From: Schoenoplectus triqueter
Taxonomy: Eukaryota > Streptophyta > Magnoliopsida > Poales > Cyperaceae
Reading direction: 5' to 3'
Assembly: GCA_964058805.1 (NCBI GenBank)
Contig: CAXKVV010001322.1
Location: 1-38,417, forward strand
Length of the DNA: 38,417 nt
This document shows positions 19,614 to 31,398 of this stretch, one piece after another. The notes beneath the pieces were generated by a model. It was not told the origin of the DNA, ran no database searches, and worked only from the letters and a program-made list of their open reading frames with translations. Position 1 is the first letter of the stretch; each line of letters starts with the position of its first letter. A program made the translations under genes and the position numbers.

Positions 19614-22161
19614 TTGGTTATGGCAATAACACAAATCTGGAAACAACTAAAGAACACGAAAAATAAAAAAATAAAAAACAGAAGGGAGTTAGTGATTTGC
19701 TCAAAACCCGCATCCATCTGAACATCTAATTTGCATATATAATTGTATACGAATAAAGACAGTAAGAACATGTAATTGTTAAAGAAATGAGCAGAATGGA
19801 CATTTTTCAATGAAATATACTTAGTTTATACTTTATACTAAATTTGTAAACACATCTTACCCATTTGATTTATTGAGATATTTACCTCATAAACAAGCAT
19901 GTCAAGTTAACAAGCAAGAATCAATTAAAGATTTAGAGAATAAAGAAAAAGAAATTTTCCGTGACCAGCATAAAGCATCAGATTACATTAATTATTGATT
20001 GCTCACCATTTGTTTCACTTCACCTGATGAACTCATAGCTGTTTGAATTTGGTTTAATTTGGTCTCATTTTAAATGTTGTTTAGAAAGGAATAAGTAATA
20101 TTATAACGTAAGTGACAATAAAATTTGTTGCACCCAACATCACCAACAATGCAATAGTTTAAGGAAACAAGGTAACAAGGTTCTGCTTAATTATATCAAA
20201 CATAAATTAAGTCTGAAATTAAATATAAGAGTTCAAGCAACTTCAATTCATAAAAATCTGATCAATGCTTCAAAATTCAATAATCTCTCCCACTATGAGG
20301 AATTGTAATTTCCTAATTTGACTGAAGAATCATAATTAAATATAATCAAGTGAAACTAATATAGAACAATTCATCATATTACAATATCACAGGAGTTATA
20401 CTGATTACGTAAAGCATTTTAATAACTACAAAGAAAGAGAAAAAAATTCTGAATCACAAGCAATATAACTCGTATGTTCAAAATGTTATTAAAATACTCA
20501 GGTATTATGATACACCATACTACCATGAAGTTGTTCCTGAATTTGCTAAAGTACCTTTTACATGTCAAATAAGAATGGGATTAAATATGAGTGTGCACTT
20601 GTTGAAGTATGATAAAATCCTTACTTAGGAAAGCAGAGCAGTTATTCACCGACTAAGCCATCATTTCTAAGGAAACTAGATGAACAACTAATCACTATGA
20701 ACAAAATAAAATTATCTTAAAATAGAATTCAGAGTAAAACCAGATGCTGCTTAAGGCTGCAATCAGTTCTTCATATATTAATACAGAATGCCACGCTCTT
20801 TCTCAAAAAGAAATATACATAGTATTCCATGACATGCAAATATTACACCAATTGACTGAATTACCCTTTATATTTCATGCATTTTTTAATGCAAACAAGT
20901 AGTTAAAACAGTATGCAAAATCCGTTAACCTCCAAAATAAAGACGTGAACTTACAAAAGAAAAGGCTGCTCATTTACAAAAAAATAAAGCTGCTATGCAC
21001 ATATTAAGTCACAGGGGCGGAGAGAGGTGGACAAGCAGGGCCTGGACCCCAACTTCCCAAAAAATTAGTTAAATTAAGTAGTTAGTGAATAATTTTAATA
21101 ATAAAACATAAGATTTTCGGTACCCCCCCCCCCCAATTCTTCAATCCTGGTTCCGTCCCTGTTAAGTGGAGTTCAGTAGCTCAAGTAACTTCTAGTAACC
21201 AATCAGAAAATCTAAATCTTTATCAGATGCTTAAAAAACCGAAGAATTCACTACATAGTTTCAATGTTATCTATCAAATTTCAACTCATGTTGGTTAGAG
21301 CACCCTTTATATCTGCAGTAGTAGCCATGACTAAATATGACAACCGGGTACAGCACTCTAAATTCTACAGGAGGAGTAGACGTAATTTACAAATTACCAC
21401 AACACTCGATCAATCTCAAGAAGAAAATGAAAAATAAGAAAATAATCAAAGCACTCAACTCTAACAGTAAAGCTTACTATAAGATAGGTTTCTATTGGTG
21501 ACTATAAGATAGGTTCCATGAGAAAATAAAGTCCAAACGGTTCCCTGAGATTAACATAAAAAATTATAAAATAGGTTTCAGATAAAAAACTTCAACTATT
21601 ATATAGATATACTTGACAAGAAAAGCACCTACGTTTCAGATTTTTATTTTTCTGGAGATTAGGAGGGGTTCAAGCCACCCAACTTTAAATGTCTGTAAAA
21701 GATATCCCATCTGAATTTCCAAATGCATTTTGATACCATAAACAGAGCTCAAAATCTGAAATGTTGGAAAATGAAATTTGTGTTATCAAGTAGATGAAAA
21801 CCTATATTTCAGAAATTATTATTTGAACCTTGATCCAACAATTTCTGACTTTAAGTTCTAGGAGGTCCTTAACGAGCTTAAACCCTAAACCATTGAACCT
21901 ATACTAGTCTTAAACTCTAAACCATTGAACCTATGCTGAGTGGTAGCCAAACCCAAATTACCGACAAATTACAGAATATTACACTACAGTAAATTTAACC
22001 AATTACAGATAAAATCCAGAACCGACAGCAAAGTTACAATCGGAATTTGGAAGTTTTACGTGAATGGGAAAATGTAAAATTAAAAAAAAAAAAGGATTTG
22101 GTGCCTCCAAAGCTAGCCACTAAAATAAGTTCGTCAGGAAGACGCGTGCCAAAAAACCTAC
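19614..22161 (-). other. Inferred 5' UTR end and 5' UTR intron of the FDM-like gene
   Basis: TTTCCAG on the minus strand ends at 19637, 23 nt before the start codon, and is a good splice acceptor. Upstream, GTTGAAAAG|GTAGGTTT at 22,162 is a strong donor that follows a CT-rich leader-like sequence. Joining them gives a 2.5-kb leader intron without coding frames. I see only a 150-bp MITE in it (21,012-21,161), plus small direct repeats near 21,475-21,520 and 21,880-21,935. This is an inference from splice signals and composition. Confidence 0.5.
21012..21161. mobile_element. 150-bp hAT-type MITE, CAGGGGCGGA termini
   Basis: Left end CAGGGGCGGAGAGAGG; the complement of the right end is CAGGGACGGAACCAGG. 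The flanks TTAAGTCA (21004-21011) and TTAAGTGG (21162-21169) match at six of eight positions, as expected for an old hAT duplication. A run of twelve C residues lies inside at 21,123. The termini belong to the same general type as the elements at 8,571 and 24,810. Confidence 0.7.
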
Positions 22162-22330
22162 CTTTTCAACAAAGTCCAGCGTTAGAACCTTTGGTGAATA
22201 ACAAGCGCAAAAAGAGGGAAGAGAGAACGAAGGAAGGAAGAAAGGTTTTTCTTGATCAAGTGTGTAGATGGGATTTTTAACACTAAAACTCAGAGAAATC
22301 AGTGGATTGACAAAATGCAAGCAACACATA
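22162..22330 (-). other. Candidate non-coding first exon of the FDM-like gene
   Basis: The minus strand is CT-rich (CTTCCTTCCTTCGTTCTCTC) and ends in a strong donor at 22,162. This is the composition of a plant 5' leader. The transcription start is not determined; TATTTAAA on the minus strand near 22,430 could be its TATA box. Confidence 0.4.
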
Positions 22331-23876
22331 GACGAGCAAAAAACAGGGGAAGAAGAGAATTTTACCAGGCGCTTGGGATTTCTATGGTTTTTTTTCTTTC
22401 TTATTTTGAGAAATTTTGTTCTTGGTTGTTTTTAAATATGAAGAGTGAAGAGAGGAGATGGAACTGGAAGGAACGCCTGTCGCCTGTCGCCTGGCTGGTC
22501 ATGTTGTACTTTTAACCTCGGTTTTGGTTGCTCTTTCTCGTGCTAGTATGAACTCTTGGTTGAACTAGGTTCAGTTTTCATTAGTAGACCATTATACAAT
22601 GTAATGCGTTTAGACTTTACACTAATAGACTTATAGACTGTATAGTACCAACTCTATGATGGCATGTCAAAGTCATAATTGAAGTGTGATGTATTTCAGG
22701 AAAGAAATTTAAGATTCATTGTCTCTATACCCCTCCTGTTTTTAAAAATAACTCAATAGTCGTTAGGTTGGTTTTGTTTTTGGAAGTAGAGAGCATTTTG
22801 AATTAAAAATTGAGTTTAAAATTCTTCAAAATCATTAATTTTTACATCGAGATTCATAATTTTAATAAAATTTAAGTTTAAAATTCATAGTTTTAATAAA
22901 ATTTAAGTTCAAAATTCATACTTTCAATAATCATTATAAATCTCAATGCAAAATTAACGGTTCTAGAATGCTTTGAACCTCTCTCATCTCCTTTGTTTTT
23001 ACATTCAAATAGTTAATATGAAAATTCAGTTTTACGAATTTCAAATCTGATGCAATTCAATTTACAAACATTTGATGTTGACTACCATTCAAAAAAGAAA
23101 CACTGAATGTTGAATAAACACAAATTACAAACATTGAATGGATTTGGTTTTTTTTTGGGGTGGGGGGATGGATTTAAAAAGGTAATTTGAATAAAAAAAA
23201 AATCCCCTTTCTATTTCTTGGAAAAAAAAGGGGGCATTATTAAAAATGTTCTGCTTTGGTACTTCTCACTTGAATTGGAGAAACTCAGAAACATTTCTGA
23301 TTAAGGTCCGTCATATTATATCGCCTCAATCGTTATACGAATTCTAATTTCGCAACATATGCCGTTCGCTTTTTGCCAAATATTGTCTGTAATAGAATAC
23401 AAGTGACGTGGACAAGTTGACACAGACGTCTATTGGGTGAGTAACTGAGTATACAAAAGAAGCAATTGTATTGTATTGTCAAATCTGATTTGCTGTCTGA
23501 TCTGAAAGTTGGTGCATATCTGTCTTACTGTAGGAGACGGTTCAATATATTCATATTCCACGCAATTGGAGATGAATCAACTAAAAATATGTGGGGCTAA
23601 TTTTACAATAGATTAAATTTTATATTATAGATATAGTTACATTTGTTGATATCATCATTGCTACGAAATTAATTATACTATATTCTCAGTTATTGTGCAT
23701 ATTAATTATTTTATTATGTAATATATTTGATATTTCACATATATTACTATCATTATCATTATGTATTAATGATATTTAATAAAAAAATAGAAATACTGAT
23801 GAGTTGTACAATATAGTACACAATAATTTGTATGATGTGTATAGTTAAGCTCGTAACAATGACGGTTGCAATAGAC
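22331..23876. other. Upstream intergenic region of the FDM-like gene
   Basis: This should contain the promoter of the minus-strand gene. CGCCTGT-type heptamers repeat near 22,475-22,495. A degenerate two-and-a-half-copy tandem repeat with unit near TTTTAATAAAATTTAAGTT occupies 22,855-22,930. No gene recognised. Confidence 0.45.
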
Positions 23877-24029
23877 ACATCTTCGTGATATATTCTAAAG
23901 AGAATAAGATTGAGATTAACAGTTATAATTAAGTTAAATACAATACCGTATTGCAACATAATCTCCGTAATATATTCTAAAGAGAAATATGATTGAGATT
24001 AACAGTTATAATTAATTTAAGTACAATAC
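23877..24029. repeat. Two-copy direct repeat, 82-bp period
   Basis: TATTCTAAAGAGAA followed by GATTGAGATTAACAGTTATAATTAA and ACAATACC occurs at 23,891 and again at 23,973 with few differences. Confidence 0.85.
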
Positions 24030-24317
24030 CCACCAAAAATTTTGATACATGCAAGAAGTGCTAAAATAATTTTGAGTGCAGCTGGTATGAAGTACATGGA
24101 GAGGTGGTGAGCTTAACTACAAAAAGCAACACATCAGCTCCAAATAAACGAGCTTTAAGTTTGAACTATCGATTTATGTTTCAAATGTTTTTTTTTATTT
24201 CTCGAATCATCAGTGTAAGATTCTTAAAGTTAAGAACTAAATTTTTTTCTTCCTTTTGTCTTAATGTACAAAGAATGAGGTTATGGTGTATTAAAATTTA
24301 CGGATGTATTTCATAAT

Positions 24318-24556
24318 TGAACCGAACACTCAATATGATCTTCATGTCAAACTTTACTAGGTAGTCAAAATTTATATTTTTTAAACTCTTTTTGCTATTT
24401 TTTCAAATGAGAAGAAAATATTTTATTTTCAATTTTTAGATCCTTCAATAATAATAACTTTTTTCTCCATCCGAAAAATAGTAAAAATGCAAAAAAAATT
24501 AACTAGCTAGTAATTTTGATATGTAGAGCATATTAAGTAGTTCGGATTGATCATCT
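24318..24556. mobile_element. Degenerate fold-back MITE
   Basis: The left arm (AATATGATCTTCATGTCAAA onward) pairs with the inverted right arm (TTTGATATGTAGAGCATATT). Both arms hold a CTATTTTTC-like block, as in the element at 7,331. Terminal TA repeats are not preserved, so the borders are approximate. Confidence 0.5.
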
Positions 24557-24809
24557 CTTACTTAAATTTTAAAATTTTGAAATAATGCGCAAAATATATC
24601 TGTACATACCGCGTACAAAACCAATTAGAAAAATAAAAACTTTAAACGCAAATGACACGAGGGGATAGGTCAAGAGATCAAAATCATCCTTTTCAGTAGA
24701 AGAGAGTTGATCTTCACTGGGAAATTTAAATTTGGGGCATATCTGAGCTTCTTCTCTGTAAAAAAAGGAAAAAAAAAATGAAATCTTGGTTAAAAAAAAT
24801 GCACATATC

Positions 24810-25239
24810 CAGGGTTGGATCCAATTCATACCAGGGGGAGACAACTGCCCCTGGATTTTGAAAAACATTGCTTGTCAGTAATACTTTCGGTAATTTGCCT
24901 CTTTTGGAATTTTTTTTGCCCCATGAATTATCTGATTAATTTTATTGAGAAAAATATTTAATATCGTGCATAATGAAATAATTATACAAAGATATCAAAA
25001 TATAAAGTTTCGTATACGGAAAATGTCTTCATCAACTTGATTATCTATTATTTTGAGATTTATTTTGTTGTTATTTTTAATATATAAAATGATATTATTT
25101 TAATAATTTTTTTATTATGTAAGAATATATATTAAATTATTATTTTTTATTTAGTTCCCGATTAGTTAATGAATTTGAACACGATAAGCTATTACAATCT
25201 GATAAATATCACCTGATCAAAATCCTGCATCTGCCTCTA
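24810..25239. mobile_element. Short hAT-like element, CAGGGTTGGA family, copy 2
   Basis: It has an exact 8-bp flanking repeat, CACATATC, at 24802-24809 and 25240-25247. Left end CAGGGTTGGATC, complement of right end TAGAGGCAGATG. The body is colinear with 8,571-8,987. No coding frame. The 8-bp duplication supports the hAT superfamily. Confidence 0.7.
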
Positions 25240-25361
25240 CACATATCTAAGACCAACAAATTTCATTCGTTCAATAGGTATACGGAGTGAAAGCCAATGC
25301 TCTGTTCATCCAATACAAAGTACGGGATGAAAGTTAATGCTCAACGCTAACAATTAATTTA

Positions 25362-25879
25362 CTAGTAATTTGTTCGTGCGTTGCTATGTTAATGTCTTTT
25401 AAAAATATAAAAATTATGTGAAAATAAAGAAAATAAAAATAAAAATATTTTAATAATTAATATAAATTTTAATCATGAATACATAATTAATATAAATTTT
25501 AATCATAAATATATAATTAATATAAAATAAATGAAGAATTGAGAGAAAAGTTGACATTTAGAACTTAAGGAAAGTTAAAATTCATAATTGATGATAATCT
25601 AAAAAAATAAAATAGAATAATTATACTCTTAAATTATGCAACATTTCGTATAACAAACAAAATTGAGAGAAAATTATAACTTCAACACAAATAATCATAG
25701 AAATAGTAATACTATTTAACGAATAACTCAATCCGATGATTGATATTAGCTCTAAAAATTTAACAAAAAATCTAAACCGTTATAGAATCATGACACTTAC
25801 ATGTTTAATAAGAAGTAGAGATAAAAATGTATATTTTATAAGACTACAACAATTCTGCTTCCTTTATATAACATAACGA
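25362..25879 (-). mobile_element. Probable short Helitron (minus strand)
   Basis: On the minus strand the 3' end reads GCAACGCACGAACAAATTAC then CTAG followed by T, the usual plant Helitron 3' terminus and insertion context. The candidate 5' end begins TCGTTATGTTATATAAAGG at 25,879, similar to the TCTATACTATTATATAAAGC start of the element at 31,399. The expected A before the 5' TC is not present, so that border is less certain. No Rep/helicase coding. Confidence 0.45.
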
Positions 25880-25967
25880 GCTAAGAAAATTTTATCTTTA
25901 CCTTAAAAAAAATTCTATCTATGAAACAATCCCCATCTCCCTCATTTGCATAACCGGTGATTTTCCA

Positions 25968-27817
25968 TCATGATGGACGATTATTCCTCTTAGCTTTTTT
26001 ATGCTTCCATTGCTTGAAGAAGTACTGGATGACCTCCTTAAGTGTCGCCTTGCGGTTCTCTTTTGTTTTCCAGATCTCCTTGACCGGGTAACGACCACTA
26101 GAGTAGGGTTGTACTCAATTTAACTCAGAAGTGCGGTTTTTATGGTTTTATATACCTCCTCCCCATATAAATTCCTCGCCTTGACAATCTTCTCATCATC
26201 CTCTTTGAACACCTCCTTTAATTAGAGAGAACAAAAAAGAGTAAATAGGCATATTTTCATTGCAATAAGTATATTTGTTTTCTATGCTTGTAGGATTTTG
26301 ATAGAGTGAAGCACATTGCCAAATGGTTCCTCTCAGATAAGAGTAATAACCTTGATATTGTGTTTTCAATCTGACGAAGTGTTAAGTTAGCACACCAGGG
26401 TCTTTGGATGAGATTTCTTGGCTCAATTTTTTCCCGATGGATGTTTGTTAATTAGTTGATCGAAGTTTGACCACTAAGCTAGGTTGGATAACACCAGACA
26501 ATTTAATCAGAATATAATTTTCTTACTCAATCATTTTTATCAATTATTGGTCCAAAAATGGTTCTCTATTTTGAATCAGCTTTGCAGACAACAGTTAGAA
26601 ACCTTTACCATAACACAAGGAAACCAAAATAGTATCATCAATTATGAAAACATACAAACCCTGCTTTATTAACAAAAGCAGATGATGGAAGAAATACAAT
26701 CATACAAAGAAAGCAAGCAATCTAATTGTTACCTCCTCCTCCCCCTCAGAACCAACCACCTTGAAAGCAAGGTTCGCAAAATCGGAATCAGAATCAGAAT
26801 CGGCAAGTTGACCATGAAAATAGAATCGGAAGAATCGGATCGGAAATTCATATTTGTTTCAAAAAAAACTTATTTTTCATTAAAAATATAAAAGTATAAA
26901 AATATATTTAATCACAAAATAACGTTAAAACAACACATTACACTCAAATAATTCACTATATTAATATAATACAAACATACAAACTGATCAGATAACTTGA
27001 TACATTTTCACATTTAGAACAAAAGGATACAAAAATAAAAAATATTTAAGTAATGATAAATCAAAATACATATAAAAATTCAAATTTAGATTATATAGAA
27101 TTATAATTTAAATACATTCATTTACTGTTAGAAACTATGTCGAGCTGGCTAAATCACTTCGTCATTATGATTGCATGTTTGTACATGTGACTCTCTGTCA
27201 ATAGATATTACAAGGCGTTGCCAAGTACTTAATCAAGTTTTCAATTCTAATTTTTCTATGTGTAAATAAATGAAAGAAATAATAGTCAATTAAGCAAAAT
27301 AAATTTGATAATTATATAACATATAAAACTGTTATCAATATTATAAACATTATATAGATGGCATTTGCAAATTAATACATCAACAACCTATCAAGTATCA
27401 ATTGAATTGAATCATTATTTTTTTACAAATTAAAACTTTTAAGTTTTCACACAATCACTATAATTATTTTTCAAAACTCTTCCGGGTTCTAGGTTTGAAA
27501 TCAGTTGACTCAACCATGACTCGGCCGACTCGGTCAATTTTGGCGATGTTCTTTTAAAAAAATGGTTAAGGAAGTCAAAGGATGCTTAAGAAATAAGAAG
27601 GGCAAAGGTGTTGCTGAATCGAACCATAGAGATTTACGATTATGTGAATAAATTAAAATTCTATCAATTTTTTTTTGCAAGGTTAATTCAACACGGAAAT
27701 TACAGGAGAGCTATTGCTAATACTACAGATACTGTTTAGAGTTACCATGCATACCTTCTGTTGCTCAATGAGCTTCAACACTTCTTCATCTGCTTTCTTC
27801 TGTTCAATCTCTGCTTT
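25968..27817 (-). pseudogene. Broken partial duplicate of the FDM-like gene
   Basis: Two exons of the neighbouring gene recur in order on the same strand. Exon 27817-27755 (63 bp, intact CAG and GT splice signals) reads 'KAEIEQKKADEEVLKLIEQQK', against '[21 protein letters not shown]' in the gene. The last exon, 26212-25968, carries the C-terminal XH block ('VFKEDDEKIV', later '[16 protein letters not shown]') but has single-base indels around 'TALL' that give a stop, and a 4-bp insertion shortly after. The intervening DNA keeps intron sequence related to intron 5 of the gene (TCTTTGGATGAGATT near 26,400, compare 11,976) but lacks the counterparts of exons 12,979-12,689 and 12,520-12,317. No XS region was found to the right. 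It is a degraded duplicate fragment, not a retrocopy. Confidence 0.8.
26225..27754. other. Interior of the broken FDM duplicate, no intact exon
   Basis: The left third resembles intron 5 of the real gene. From about 26,775 to 27,560 the DNA is unrelated: repeated AATCGGAATCAGAATCGG-type motifs lie at one end and CTCGGCCGACTCGGTC at the other, with very AT-rich sequence between. This may be an inserted element that removed exons, but no target duplication was found. Confidence 0.4.
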
Positions 27818-28341
27818 CTGGAAAACAATTAACAAAGTAAAACTAATTAAATAAGTACTTCAAGCATACAAAATCTTGATCCAAAAAAAGAACTATTTAG
27901 ATACATCTGAATGACAAAATCAAGGAATGCAACAATACCAGTATGTACTGATTGACATGGGGAAATTAGCAGAAACAAACCAGCTAAAAGAACTAACGAT
28001 ACACTAAAAGTAACTCTTTTAACTTTATTAATTGAACATTCCTGTATCTCTTCAGGATCAGACCCGTGAAGAGATCACTGAGATCGGAACCGTATCCTCG
28101 CGTACAGTGGGCAGTTCAGGAGCGGAAAACAGTGACGAAAAAAGAAGACGGATAATGCTGTAACTTTTACGGATGATATCGATTCACCGAGATCTGGGAT
28201 GTTGATTGAGGAGTGTATTTCTTTCGAATGAATTTTATAGATGTGTATTTGATTTTTTTTTGGAAGAAATATGAAAAGTTATTTTTAACTTGTATAAAAT
28301 TATTTTATATGCATTCCTTATATAAATTCCACACAATTTTT
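27818..28341. other. Flank of the FDM duplicate with a GC-richer patch
   Basis: 28,050-28,200 is noticeably richer in G and C (CGTATCCTCGCGTACAGTG) than its surroundings. I recognise no gene or element. An imperfect hairpin, CTCTTCA...TGAAGAG, sits near 28,047-28,073. Confidence 0.35.
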
Positions 28342-28765
28342 TTAGAATATATAGTGAGAATAAATCTAGCGTGTTCTTAAATTTACGGAGATCTTCCGTG
28401 AATTTAACTCAAAAAATATATCAAATTATCTCTAAATTTTGATTTACTATGCTCATTAAATTCTTCTTATGAAAATCTTATGGGATACAAAAATTTGAGG
28501 TATTTCGAGTTTTCAAAGTCATCGTTTTCAATTTTTAAAAATAGTGTACAAATATTAAATTTTTTATTATTTTTTTAGAGTTGATTTTCAAAAATTAAAA
28601 ACGAACATTTAGAAAATTCAAAACACCTCAATTTTTTTTGCATCCCACAAAATTTTCATATGAAAAATTTAATGAGTATGATAAATTAAAATTTAGAAAT
28701 GATTTGATATATTTTTTTAGTTACTCACGAAATATCTCCCTGAGCTTAAGAGCACACTAGATTTA

Positions 28766-28771
<6 letters not shown>
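28342..28771. mobile_element. Complete fold-back MITE, TA-associated family (copy C)
   Basis: Arms of about 200 bp run inward from GAGAATAAATCTAGCGTGTT (left) and the complement GAGTAAATCTAGTGTGCTCT (right), meeting near 28,565. The right end abuts a TA microsatellite (28,769-28,806). Half copies of the same family lie at 970 and 7,757. Confidence 0.75.

Positions 28772-28806
<35 letters not shown>
28769..28806. repeat. (TA)n microsatellite between two MITEs
   Basis: About 19 TA dinucleotides separate two related fold-back elements. Confidence 0.95.
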
Positions 28807-28811
<5 letters not shown>

Positions 28812-29215
28812 TAATGTGCTCCTATGAGCACAGAGCCCTTCATAATTTTATTTCAAAAAACATATCAAATGATCTCTAAATTTTGATTTATCACTCTCAT
28901 TAAATTCTTATATTGAAATCTTATGGGGTATAAAAATTTAGGGTGTTTTGAGTTTTCTAAACCGCTCTTTTTAATTTTTGAAAATAATATACAAATATTA
29001 ATTTTTTTATTATTTTTTTAGAGTTGATTTTCAAAAATTAAAAAGAGTGATTTAAAAATTTTGAAACACCTCAAATTTTTGTACCCCATAAGATTTCAAT
29101 ATGAAGAATTTAATGAGAGTGATAAATCAAATTTTAAAAATCATTTGTTATATTTTTTATATAGGATAACAGAGAGGCTCCTTACTCCTAGGAGCACGCT
29201 AGCTGAGCTTATATA
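28807..29215. mobile_element. Complete fold-back MITE, related subfamily (copy D)
   Basis: The left arm with GTGCTCCTATGAGCAC is mirrored by GTGCTCCTAGGAGTAAGGAG on the complement of the right arm. The inner arm sequences resemble copy C (ATCAAATGATCTCTAAATTT and so on), but the outer 50 bp differ. Its left end adjoins the shared TA tract. Confidence 0.72.
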
Positions 29216-29640
29216 TTGATACAAAAGTTGATATTAAAATTGATACCATTAACTTGAATATAAAATTAACTTAAATACTAAGTTATATGCTTGATTAATA
29301 AGTACATTAAGATTAACATAAATATCAAGTTTATTAATTTAAATATCAAATGGATCAACTTAAATAATAAGTTCGCTAACTTAAATCAACATAAATAACA
29401 TAAATATCAAGTTCACTAATTTAAATACAAAGTTAATTAACTTAAATAACAAGGAGAGATAGCGAAAGAGGGCGAGAGAGAAAAACAGAATGAGAGAGAT
29501 TGAGTGATTAGGAGAGAGATCATTAGAGAGTATAGGTTTATTTAAGTTAATTTTTTATTATATTTAAGTGAATTTAATTTTGATTCCGAGATCAAAAATT
29601 GAAGTATAAAAATCTCAATATCAACTTTAATATTGATATT
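29216..29640. repeat. Degenerate inverted repeat with internal short repeats
   Basis: The left end has AAAGTTGATATTAAAATTGA and the complement of the right end has a matching block, AATATTAAAGTTGATATTGA. Between them are several degenerate copies of a unit like AACTTAAATA(T)CAAGTT, then a purine-rich GAGAGAGAT stretch. It is probably a decayed MITE; borders are approximate. Confidence 0.45.
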
Positions 29641-29837
29641 GGTATCGCCCAAAATTTTTCATTGATGAATAACAAATATTATCCTTAATGACTAAGTTAT
29701 TTGAGGATTACTATCGTGTAGAAATAATATTCCTATTTCATACGGTACATGGTAGATCATCATATATTGTTTGCTCTCTCTGTACATAGGACATATCTTT
29801 TCCGGATAAAAAGAAGGGAATCAGTTGATAATGGATT

Positions 29838-30345
29838 ATTTGACAATATTAACAATGATATTTTAATTAAATTATAAAAAATTATAGATATATTACTCAA
29901 CTTATAAATACATTATGTTTTAAATTTCATGTAGTTTAGTAATTATTTGATAGTTCATTGAAAAGTATCAAAATTTTATATAATTAATGTTGTAACTCAG
30001 TTTTATCTCGACAATATAGTCCTCAAATAATTATTAATTAAAAGTCAACTTTCACCTTAAATATATTACATACATACTACAAATGAGGAAAGAAAAGTAT
30101 ATATGACCCATTTGATTAAATAGATGAAATAAATAAAAAAAATTAATGATGTGGAAGGTTTGATGATGTGGCATGCATGAGAGACTAGAAGATTTTTTAT
30201 GAAATATAATTTATATTGGTTATAATTTAACAGTCTTTAATGGACCATCAAATAATAACTAAATTGCATGAAATTTGTCTCTCATTATATTTTATTTAGA
30301 CTGTCATTGTCAAGATTGTAAAAAAAAAATACATTGTCAATTGAC
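29838..30345. repeat. About 500-bp inverted repeat, probable MITE
   Basis: AATTTCATGTAGTTTAGTAA near 29,917 pairs with the complement of TTAGTTATTATTTGATGGTC near 30,240-30,275. Complementarity extends outward through CATTATGTTTT and inward through TATTTGAT(A/G)GT. TTGACAAT occurs at the left edge and ATTGTCAA at the right edge. No target duplication identified. Confidence 0.55.
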
Positions 30346-31398
30346 ATCCCTCCCCTTGAAAGAAAGGATTATTCATTTGACAAATTTTGGAATATTTTTT
30401 CTGAACGATAAAAAATAATTATTATGATTTATGTTAAAGCAAACCTGAAGTTATTATTTTTTTGTGAATATTAAAAAATGATAAATAATATACGTACCGG
30501 ATAAAAACATCTCTCAATTCAAATGTAAAAAATCGATAGAATCTTCTTAATAAATCATACTAAGAAATGTGTCGTCTCTGAGTAAATCTTAGATGCAAAG
30601 GTCTTTTGTTCTAGATTGTTGGAAAAAGAAAGTACTAGTGCAAAAAAGTCTTTAGAGTCGATCGTAAATTCAAAGCAATGCATTCCTGAGAGCGCCAAAT
30701 TCGTCGGTGCTTTTAACAAAAAAAAACATTATATTCTTTAAATTTCGAACTATATTGCTCAATATTTTTATATAAAAATCTCAAAAGATACATATATTTC
30801 CTATTTTGAAATATTTATTTTAGATTTTTTTTAAAATGAGATGTTTTTATATACATGCATTTTATTTTATTATATTCTGGACTCATTAAAAAATATTTCA
30901 AAATATCTAATAATATTTTGATATAAAATATTTATCAATATATATCGAAATCAAAAGAAGATAAATTATTTTTTATTCAAGAGCACCACAAATCTCTTGA
31001 TGGTCTTAATAACCACTAACTTTATACTTCATCACACTTTTTTTCTTAAAAAGATGCATTTTTCTTATATAGTCGCAAGTAAATTTAGAGCGTTGAAAGT
31101 TTGAACCAGATCGCCTGCTCATTTGCGGGAAAGAAAATCATGCAAGCTGATAATTTGGATTAACTATTGTTCAATAAATGTTTACTCCAAATTTAATATC
31201 TATTAATGCGTTGTCGCTTTAGATTTTAAAATAAAATAATAATTTTTTTTTTGTTTTCCGCATTTTACATACCTAGACTTCAATTATAAAAATAAAATAA
31301 AATTGATCTAGACAAAGGTCCAGACAAACTTAGAAATTTCTGTCTCCAAGTTGATGTATAAATTGAAACATTTTCTTAATCAAATTGATATCCGATAA
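30346..31398. other. AT-rich intergenic DNA, nothing recognised
   Basis: No open frame of note, RNA gene or bounded repeat was seen. Confidence 0.5.

Noticed and set aside
19614..19646. Upstream in-frame ATG (19646) as the start of the FDM-like protein
   Set aside because: A good splice acceptor ends at 19637, placing this ATG in an intron. The 11 extra residues are unlike the family, and MTNSS at 19613 fits better.
26775..27560. Possible transposon with AATCGGAATC and GACTCGGTC motifs at its ends
   Set aside because: The ends are only loosely complementary and I found no target duplication, so it is described as unresolved DNA inside the broken FDM copy.
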